A stretch of DNA of 64,000 nucleotides from JAJZNI01 sp035624785 (GTDB lineage: Bacteria; Chloroflexota; Dormibacteria; Aeolococcales; Aeolococcaceae): positions 346,457 to 410,456 of the forward strand of contig DASPQV010000025.1 in assembly GCA_035624785.1 (NCBI GenBank). Reading direction: 5' to 3'. Shown one piece after another: positions 58,206 through 64,000 of this stretch (position 1 is the first letter of the stretch; each line of letters begins with the position of its first letter). The notes under the pieces are model-generated. The model searched no databases. It worked only from the letters and a program-made list of their open reading frames with translations, and had not been told where the DNA came from. Both the position numbers and the translations under genes were made by a program.

Positions 58206-58648
58206 AGGTGATGTTCGTCAAGGAGGTCACCGGCACGGCGCGTGCCGGAGAGGTCAAGGAGGTGTCGCCGGGATACGCCCGCAACTACCTCCTCCCCAAC
58301 AAGCTGGCGATCGCTGCCGACGAGCGGGTGATCGCCCAGCTGCGCCAGCGCGAGGAGGCAGCCCGGCGCCGGGCCGAGAAAGCGCTTCACGATGCCCGGG
58401 AGCTGAGCGCGCGGCTGCGCAAGCTCACCGTCACCATCTACGCCAAGACCGGCGAGGCGGGACGGCTGTTCGGCTCGGTGACCAACGCCGACATTGCCCA
58501 GCAGCTCAAGCGTGAGGCTGGGGTCGAGATCGACAAGCGCAAGATCACGGTGGAGCCGCCGATCAAGTCGCTCGGGCCTCACGAGGTGGAGATCGAGCTC
58601 CATCCCGAGGTCACGGAGACGCTTCGGGTCGTCGTCGCCGCGAAGTGA
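58202..58648 (+). CDS. rplI: 50S ribosomal protein L9
   Basis: The 148-residue protein starts MKVMFVKEVTGTARAGEVKE with VSPGYARNYLLPNKLAI, the L9 N-terminal signature. It has the long connecting helix (QLRQREEAARRRAEKALHDA) and the C-terminal domain (GRLFGSVTNADIAQQLKREA, GPHEVEIELHPEVTETLRVV). It binds 23S rRNA near the L1 stalk. rplI followed by dnaB is a widespread gene order; rpsF, ssb and rpsR, often upstream, are absent here. Confidence 0.97.
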   Translation: MKVMFVKEVTGTARAGEVKEVSPGYARNYLLPNKLAIAADERVIAQLRQREEAARRRAEKALHDARELSARLRKLTVTIYAKTGEAGRLFGSVTNADIAQQLKREAGVEIDKRKITVEPPIKSLGPHEVEIELHPEVTETLRVVVAAK

Positions 58649-60009
58649 GCACGCCTCCGCAGGAGCTGCGGGGATCGCTGGCACCGCTGGTGGCACCCTC
58701 GGGTCGCGTCCTCCCCCACGACCTCGACGCCGAGCAGGCGGTGCTGGGCTGCCTGGTCATCGACCAGGAGGCGCTCAGCAAGGTCCGCGACCTGGTCGTC
58801 CCCCGGGATTTCTACGCGGAACGCAACGCCGCGATCTTCCGGGCGGCGCTGGCCCTGGACGACCGCGGTGAGCCGGTCGACGTTGTCACCCTCAAGGCTC
58901 AATTGGAAAGGGACGGGACCCTGGCGAGAAGCGGTGGGCTGGAGTACATCGCGGAATTGAGCCAGAAGATGCCGACCGCGGTGTCGGTGCGGCATTACGC
59001 CCAGATCGTGGTCGACCGGTCGCTGCGCCGGCGCCTGATCGCCGCGGGCGGGGAGCTGGCCCAGATGGGCTACGAGACCGGGACCACGACCGAGGACATC
59101 CTCGACAGCGCCGAGCGCTCCGTGTTCTCGATCGCCGACTCCCGGCGCAGCCTCGAGGTCACCCACATCGCCCAGCTGCTCACCGACACCTGGGAGCTGA
59201 TGGAGCGGCGCGCCCAGAGCCGCCAGATCGTCCACGGCGTGCCCACCAACTACAGCCGGCTGGACTCGGTGACCCAGGGGCTGCAGCCCGGGGAGCTGAT
59301 CATCCTGGCCGCCCGGCCCGCGGTGGGCAAGACCTCGTTCGCCCTCAACATCACCCGCAACGCGGCGGTGCTGGCCAAGCGATCGGTGGCGATCTTCTCC
59401 CTGGAGATGAGCAAGCAGGCCCTGGTGCAGCGCCTGATCTGCAGCGAGGCCAAGGTGGACGCCTACCTGATCTCAACGGGGCAGGCTGATTCGCACGCCT
59501 TCCAGCGGATCGCCGACGCCATGGACCGGCTCAGCCAGGCCAACATCTGGATCGACGACACCCCTGCCCTCCCGATCGCGGAGCTGCGCGCCCGAGCCCG
59601 GCGGATGAAGGCGCAGCAGCACATCGAGATGGTGGTGGTCGATTACCTCCAGCTGATGCGCGGCGGGCGCCAGGAGTCACGGGTCGCCGAGGTCTCCGAC
59701 ATCAGCAGCGGCCTCAAGTCGATCGCCAAGGAGCTGCAGATCCCGGTGCTGGCGCTGTCGCAGCTCTCTCGAGCATCGGAGAACCGGGAGAACCGCAAGC
59801 CCCAGCTCAGCGACCTGCGCGATTCCGGTGCCATCGAGCAGGACGCGGATGTGGTGCTCTTCCTCTACCGCCCGGGAATGCACAAGGAGGACATCGACAA
59901 GTCCATCACCGAGCTGCTGGTGGAGAAGAACCGGAACGGCCCGACGACCAAGATCGACCTGCTCTTCCAGGCACCTCAGATGACCTTCTACGAGCCGGCC
60001 AGGGAGTGA
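58645..60009 (+). CDS. dnaB: replicative DNA helicase
   Basis: The 454-residue protein has the DnaB N-terminal domain (LPHDLDAEQAVLGCLVIDQE, YAERNAAIFRAALALDDRGE). The RecA-like domain has Walker A LAARPAVGKTSFALNI (K229, T230), SLEMSKQALVQRLIC, Walker B MVVVDYLQLMRGG, LSQLSRASENRENRKPQLSD and SGAIEQDADVVLFLYRP. There is no intein. Start GTG overlapping rplI by 4 bases. It unwinds DNA at the fork. Confidence 0.96.
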   Translation: MSTPPQELRGSLAPLVAPSGRVLPHDLDAEQAVLGCLVIDQEALSKVRDLVVPRDFYAERNAAIFRAALALDDRGEPVDVVTLKAQLERDGTLARSGGLEYIAELSQKMPTAVSVRHYAQIVVDRSLRRRLIAAGGELAQMGYETGTTTEDILDSAERSVFSIADSRRSLEVTHIAQLLTDTWELMERRAQSRQIVHGVPTNYSRLDSVTQGLQPGELIILAARPAVGKTSFALNITRNAAVLAKRSVAIFSLEMSKQALVQRLICSEAKVDAYLISTGQADSHAFQRIADAMDRLSQANIWIDDTPALPIAELRARARRMKAQQHIEMVVVDYLQLMRGGRQESRVAEVSDISSGLKSIAKELQIPVLALSQLSRASENRENRKPQLSDLRDSGAIEQDADVVLFLYRPGMHKEDIDKSITELLVEKNRNGPTTKIDLLFQAPQMTFYEPARE

Positions 60010-60076
60010 GCCGAAGGCCTGACCTCGGCAAGCCGGGGCTTGCTCACCCGACCGCCGCTCGCGTCATCATCACCGG

Positions 60077-62086
60077 ATGACCAGGCTCTCCCTCGACAGC
60101 TTCGCCACCATCCCGCGCGTCACCGGGCTGGTCCTGTCACCGGACGGACGCCGGTTGGTGCTGACCGTCCAGACGCTGTCACCGGACGCGACGCGCTTCG
60201 TCAGCTCACTCTGGGAGGTGGCGACCGACGGCTGCTCAGGGCCGCACCGCCTGACCCTGTCGGAAAGTGGTGAGAGCGACCCCGCCTTTCTTCCCGACGG
60301 CTCGCTGGTCTTCTGCTCCGCCCGCCCCGACCCGCTGCGCGATCGGGCGGAGCCCGCGGAGGCGGAGGGCCGGCTCTGGCTCCTCCCGGCGACGGGCGGC
60401 GAGGCCCGTCCCCTTCTCTCCGTGCCGGGTGGCACGCGCGGAGTGACAGCCGCTCGCGGCACCGACACCGTCGCCGTCCGCGTCCTTCTCTTCCCCGGCG
60501 TCGACGGCATCGACGGCGATGCCGCAAAGGCGAAGCGCCGCCGCGAGGCGGGGGTGAGCGGCATCCTCTACGACACCTTCCCGATCCGCTGGTGGGACCA
60601 CGAGCTGGGGCCGCGGTGGTGCCGGCTGCTCCGGCTTCGAGGGGTCAGCGGACCAGAGCCCGTTCAGGCGGAGGACCTGACCCCGGACGCCACCGATGAG
60701 CTGGAGCCGGGCGCGTACGCGGAGGAGCATGCCTTCTCGCTCTCTCCCGATGGCGAGACCGTCGTGGCCGTCTGGTCGCGGCCACTCGGCAAGGGTCACC
60801 GGCGAGCCGAGCTGGCGGTCATCCGGGACCGCTCCCGCCGGGCCATCGCGGCCGGCGACCTGGAGCTGGCCCATCCAGAGGTCTCGCCCGACGGTCTGCG
60901 GGTGGCCGCCCTGGCCTGCGACGAGGGCAATCCCGATCGGGCTCAGACCGTCGGTCTCTGGGTGGGCGACCTGGCGTCTGGTGAGGGACAGCTGGTGGCA
61001 CGGGACCTGGATCTCCGGACCGGCGAGCCGAGCTGGGCCCCGGACTCCTCAGCCGTCTACTTCACCGCCGACGAGGAGATGCAGCGCCCGATCTTCCGAT
61101 GGGATGTGACCTGCGGGCGCGTGATCCGGCTCACCGAGTCCGGGGCGTTTCACTCCATCTGCCCCGCGCCGGCTGGGGTGGTGTACGCCCTGCGCACCTC
61201 CTGGAGCAGCCCCCTCGAGGCGGTGCGCGTCGGCCCCGACGGGACGGTGACGCCACTGCCCACGCCGGGCATCCCGGTGGAGCTGACCTCCACGGTGGTG
61301 CCGGTGCACACCGCGGCCGATGACGGCACTCCGCTCAGCGGCTGGCTGGTGCTGCCGGAGGCGGCCTCGGCCGAGCGCCCCGCGCCGGTGGTGCTCTGGA
61401 TCCACGGCGGTCCGCTGAGCAGCTGGAACGCATGGAACTGGCGGTGGTGCCCGCACCTCCTGGCCGAGCGCGGCTACGCGGTGGTCCTGCCCGACCCGGC
61501 CCTCTCAACCGGCCACGGGCATGCCCTGATCAGGCGCGCCTGGGGGACCTGGGGAGACCGGGTGATGAGCGACCTGTTCTCGGTCCTGGACTCGGTGCTG
61601 CGGCGGCCCGACCTCGACGCTTCGCGCACCGCCGCCATGGGCGGGTCGTTCGGCGGCTACATGGCCAACTGGATCGCCGGCCACAGCGACCGCTTTGCGG
61701 CCATCGTCACCCATGCCGGCCTGTGGTCACTGGAGCAATTCCACGGCACCACCGACAGCGCCAACTCCTGGGAGCACGAGATCGGATCGCCGCAGGCCGA
61801 CCCAGACCGCCACGCCGCCGCGTCGCCCAATCGATGGGCGGCCTCCATCCACACGCCGATGCTGGTGATCCACGGTCTCCGCGATCACCGCGTCCCCATC
61901 TCCGAGGCGTTGCGGCTCTGGCTGACCCTTCGCCGCCAGGAGGTGCCCTCGCAGTTCCTGTACTTTCCGGACGAGAACCACTGGGTGCTCAGACCGGGAA
62001 ACACCCGCCTCTGGTACGAGACGATGCTGGCCTTCCTCGACCATCACGTGCTGGGCCAGCCGCTGCGGCGCCCCGACCTTCTCTGA
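60077..62086 (+). CDS. S9 family (prolyl oligopeptidase-type) serine peptidase
   Basis: The 669-residue protein has an N-terminal propeller-like region (about 1-400; VTGLVLSPDGRRLVLTVQTL, HAFSLSPDGETVVAVWSRPL and other SPDG repeats). The C-terminal alpha/beta hydrolase domain has VVLWIHGGPLSSWNAWNWRW, nucleophile Ser 524 in AAMGGSFGGYMANW, Asp in VIHGLRDHRVPISEAL and His in PDENHWVLRPGN. It fits the acylaminoacyl-peptidase/dipeptidyl peptidase group. No signal peptide is evident, so it is probably cytosolic and degrades short peptides. It is convergent with the coiled-coil gene, six bases apart. Confidence 0.9.
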   Translation: MTRLSLDSFATIPRVTGLVLSPDGRRLVLTVQTLSPDATRFVSSLWEVATDGCSGPHRLTLSESGESDPAFLPDGSLVFCSARPDPLRDRAEPAEAEGRLWLLPATGGEARPLLSVPGGTRGVTAARGTDTVAVRVLLFPGVDGIDGDAAKAKRRREAGVSGILYDTFPIRWWDHELGPRWCRLLRLRGVSGPEPVQAEDLTPDATDELEPGAYAEEHAFSLSPDGETVVAVWSRPLGKGHRRAELAVIRDRSRRAIAAGDLELAHPEVSPDGLRVAALACDEGNPDRAQTVGLWVGDLASGEGQLVARDLDLRTGEPSWAPDSSAVYFTADEEMQRPIFRWDVTCGRVIRLTESGAFHSICPAPAGVVYALRTSWSSPLEAVRVGPDGTVTPLPTPGIPVELTSTVVPVHTAADDGTPLSGWLVLPEAASAERPAPVVLWIHGGPLSSWNAWNWRWCPHLLAERGYAVVLPDPALSTGHGHALIRRAWGTWGDRVMSDLFSVLDSVLRRPDLDASRTAAMGGSFGGYMANWIAGHSDRFAAIVTHAGLWSLEQFHGTTDSANSWEHEIGSPQADPDRHAAASPNRWAASIHTPMLVIHGLRDHRVPISEALRLWLTLRRQEVPSQFLYFPDENHWVLRPGNTRLWYETMLAFLDHHVLGQPLRRPDLL

Positions 62087-62092
62087 GGTCGC

Positions 62093-63037
62093 CTACGAGC
62101 CGTCCGGGGACCGCGGCGAGACCAGCGCCCTGGCTTTCTCCAGCTCCTGCCGAGCAACCGCCAGCGCGGCGGCGGCGCGGCGCTTCTCCTGGTCAGCCCT
62201 GGCCGCCTGCTCCTGCGCCGCGGACAGCTCGGCGGATAGCCGCTCCAGCCTTTCGGCGGCATTGGCGGCGGCCAGGTCCGCGCGCTCTGCGGCCGCCTCC
62301 ATCCTCGCCAGGTCCAGCTCCGCGACGCGGAGGCGAGCCCGAGCGGCGGCGAAGCGCGCTTCCGCCTCTCTCCGGGCGAGCTCCTCCCGGCGCGCCATCC
62401 CGGCCCGCTGGCCCTGCGGCATCGCCCGGTCAACCGCGTCCTCGAGACCGGTCCCCGGCTCGCTGGTCTCCTCTCCTGACGCCCCTCCTCCCGTCCCCGG
62501 CACCACGGTCAGCACCGGAAGGTCACCGAAGCCACTCGGCTCCAGCTCCGCTCCGAGCCGCCCTTCCCTCACCGCGTCCTTGACGTCTCGGTCGGCGACG
62601 GCGGCGCTTCGAAGGCTGCTCTCGACGCGACGCAGGGTGTCCTCGGTCGCGGCGTGCCCGCCGGCCACCAGCAACCCGGCCGCGGCGGCGCGCAGCCGGT
62701 CGATGATCCTCGCCTCCTCGGCGCCCAGGTCGCGGAGGTCCCCGGCGGCCTCGCGGCTGCCCGCCAGCACCCTGGCCTGGGCGCGCCGCAGGCGGTCGCC
62801 GACGTCCAGAAGCGTTGCGACCTCCTCCTCGGCGTCACGGGCGAGCCGGTTGACCGCCCAGAGCGCCGGGGTGGGCCGGGAGAGGCGCCTCACCGCGGCG
62901 GCCGCTTCCTTTCTGCCTCCCGCCGCGAGCTGCGCGGCCAGCCGGTTGCGAGCGCTGACGAACTCCCCGGGGGCGAGGTGGTAGAGACCTCGAAGCTCAT
63001 CCGGGGTGGGGACCTCGACTCGGTCTCGCTCGCTCAT
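62093..63037 (-). CDS. coiled-coil protein of unknown function
   Basis: The 314-residue protein starts MSERDRVEVPTPDELRGLYH. It has LAPGEFVSARNRLAAQLAAG and RRLSRPTPALWAVNRLARDA, an N-terminal block typical of an uncharacterised actinobacterial/chloroflexal family (FVAARNxLAxxLRxxG, RRPxxxxWxxNxLAR). The middle is helical, with a Gly/Ser/Thr-rich hinge around 185-200. The C-terminal 100 residues are a long Ala/Glu/Arg coiled coil (ARLRVAELDLARMEAAAERA and following). No enzymatic motif. Function unknown. Confidence 0.7.
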   Translation of the reverse strand: MSERDRVEVPTPDELRGLYHLAPGEFVSARNRLAAQLAAGGRKEAAAAVRRLSRPTPALWAVNRLARDAEEEVATLLDVGDRLRRAQARVLAGSREAAGDLRDLGAEEARIIDRLRAAAAGLLVAGGHAATEDTLRRVESSLRSAAVADRDVKDAVREGRLGAELEPSGFGDLPVLTVVPGTGGGASGEETSEPGTGLEDAVDRAMPQGQRAGMARREELARREAEARFAAARARLRVAELDLARMEAAAERADLAAANAAERLERLSAELSAAQEQAARADQEKRRAAAALAVARQELEKARALVSPRSPDGS

Positions 63038-63525
63038 GCGGTGCTCAGGCTGGCTCTGGAGCTCACCCCGGAGGGGCGGAGCCCTTTCACAGATGGAGCA
63101 TCGCCGATGGGACGCCAGGGCTCAAGCTGGGGGCCCTCGGGCTGGCCGCGATGGCGGCCGCAGACTTTCCGCCAGGCCTCCGGCACAGCGGGGCGGTGAC
63201 AGGCTGCCGACCCCTCAGCCTCTGGCTGAGCCGGACCGGTCGGCAGGCGGTCAGAGCCGGGGCGCACATGTTTGCGCAGCACCCCCGTTTGGGCCAATCA
63301 TGGCCCAAAATGGGATTTCGCCGATAACGTACTGCCCCAGGCGGCGGCCGGATGGATCGGAGCATTCGAAGCGGCCGCAGTCCTACCCGCAAGAGGGTCC
63401 GGATTCAGGAACCGCCGCGGCGCGTCGGGAAACCGGATCGGGTACCCCGCCGTCAGGGTAGGGAGGGTGGGGGATCGCTCGGGGACGCCGAATCTCGAGC
63501 CGAAAGGAAGGGAACGCGCCAAAGC
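63038..63525. other. 488-base intergenic region with no gene
   Basis: It separates the coiled-coil gene (leftward) from the glycosyltransferase gene (rightward). It contains a TCAGCC/GGCTGA mini-hairpin near 63217-63231 and the perfect inverted repeat at 63288-63309. GGAAGGG lies before the glycosyltransferase ATG. Short frames here are shadows with poor codon bias. Confidence 0.5.
63288..63309. promoter_or_regulatory. inverted repeat TTTGGGCCA-N4-TGGCCCAAA, copy 2
   Basis: Perfect 9-base arms around ATCA. Same arms (one mismatch) as the site at 42536. It lies 217 bases upstream of the glycosyltransferase start. It is AT-flanked within GC-rich DNA and so conspicuous; candidate operator or dispersed repeat. 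Confidence 0.5.
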
Positions 63526-64000
63526 ATGCTCATCGAGATCCTGACTTTCTTCGCGGTCGCCAGCGGGCTGGCGACGCTGGCCTGCCTGGTCGGCAGGGCC
63601 GCGGCCTGGCTTTGGGCGGGGGGTGCGCCCGCGGTGATGGCCCTGCTGGCGGCGAGTGGGGAGATCACCGCGCTCGTCAACCAGGACGCCGTCGCCGGGA
63701 TCTCCCTGGGCATTGCCGGCCTGCTGCTCCTGCTCGAGGTCCTGACCCTCACCCGGACCCCGTCCTACGCATTCGAGATGCTCGACGTCCTGGGCCGGCG
63801 GGGCGCTCCAGCACCGCCACCACCGGTGGGCCGGCCGCCGTTCGTGGCCATCCAGGTCCCCTGCCACGACGAGCCGTACGAGATCGTCCGGATGACCCTG
63901 CTGGCGCTGGCGCGGCTCGACTATCCGAGCTACCTGGTCCAGGTGGTGGACAACAACACCAGGGACCCCAACGTCTGGATGCCCCTGGAGCGCCTCTGCG
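63526..64000 (+). CDS. membrane glycosyltransferase family 2 (cellulose-synthase-like), 3' end outside window
   Basis: The first 158 codons are visible. Two or three N-terminal hydrophobic helices (MLIEILTFFAVASGLATLAC, then to about residue 72) precede a GT-A start: GRPPFVAIQVPCHDEPYEIV, RMTLLALARLDYPSYLVQVV, DNNTRDPNVWMPLERLC. The P-C-H-D-E and D-N-N-T blocks correspond to the nucleotide-sugar binding P-x-x-x-E and DD/DN motifs of CESA-like processive GT2 enzymes. It probably makes an extracellular polysaccharide or glycolipid at the membrane. Catalytic D-x-D and QxxRW lie beyond the window. Confidence 0.8.
   Translation, partial: MLIEILTFFAVASGLATLACLVGRAAAWLWAGGAPAVMALLAASGEITALVNQDAVAGISLGIAGLLLLLEVLTLTRTPSYAFEMLDVLGRRGAPAPPPPVGRPPFVAIQVPCHDEPYEIVRMTLLALARLDYPSYLVQVVDNNTRDPNVWMPLERLC

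Overview
The window is very GC-rich (roughly 70 percent by eye), densely packed, and uses many GTG and some TTG starts. Most same-strand neighbours overlap by 4 bases (ATGA, GTGA, TTGA). Gene content points to a free-living Gram-positive-type Terrabacteria member. A split glycine decarboxylase (gcvPA/gcvPB) argues against a typical Actinomycetota and suggests Chloroflexota or Candidatus Dormibacterota. Many lipoproteins, an Eis-type acetyltransferase and an LprG/P55-like pair give an actinobacterial flavour. The lineage is an inference; no rRNA, tRNA, CRISPR array, prophage or insertion sequence was seen.

Layout: 1-4.3 kb holds a DUF5679 protein (cut by the window edge), a small membrane protein, a bactofilin, a methyltransferase and an EF-G-like GTPase. 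4.3-8.4 kb has a lipoprotein, a second methyltransferase and a PlsY-like / DedA / ROK run. 8.5-12 kb is gcvPA-gcvPB-pyrE. 12.4-15.7 kb is cell-surface material: lipoproteins, a secreted coiled-coil protein, a muralytic transglycosylase and an orphan Flp pilin. 15.8-22.5 kb has Nudix, HAD and HTH genes, dinB, a sigma-like protein without region 4, and a PAS-GGDEF-EAL protein with degenerate catalytic motifs. 22.6-29.6 kb is amino-acid biosynthesis (hom, thrC, thrB, lysC, then ychF and tyrA).

30.8-34.4 kb is an apparent operon: a candidate tail-anchored protein, an ArsA/Get3-like ATPase with a C-terminal HSP20-like domain, a small protein, a Nudix hydrolase and a cation exchanger. 34.5-38.9 kb has a secreted protein with three nearly identical 79-residue repeats, a CPBP protease, and a two-component system that shares a palindromic upstream motif with the protease gene. 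39-43.6 kb has transporters, including a Pho84-like phosphate symporter preceded by a seven-unit 11-bp repeat array resembling Pho boxes, and endonuclease IV.

43.6-57.5 kb mixes lipoproteins (one paired with a P55-like MFS exporter, one with seven C..CWAVG blades), CCA-adding enzyme, an HtrA protease, a catalytically doubtful rhomboid, oligoribonuclease and Eis. 57.7-60 kb is DUF1232-rplI-dnaB, followed by an S9 peptidase, a coiled-coil protein and the start of a membrane glycosyltransferase.

The best candidates for something new are the tail-anchored/ArsA operon, the Pho-box-like array, the two shared palindromes (37.07/38.87 kb and 42.5/63.3 kb) and the region-4-less sigma-like protein. 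All functional statements come from motifs read by eye; no database search was run.
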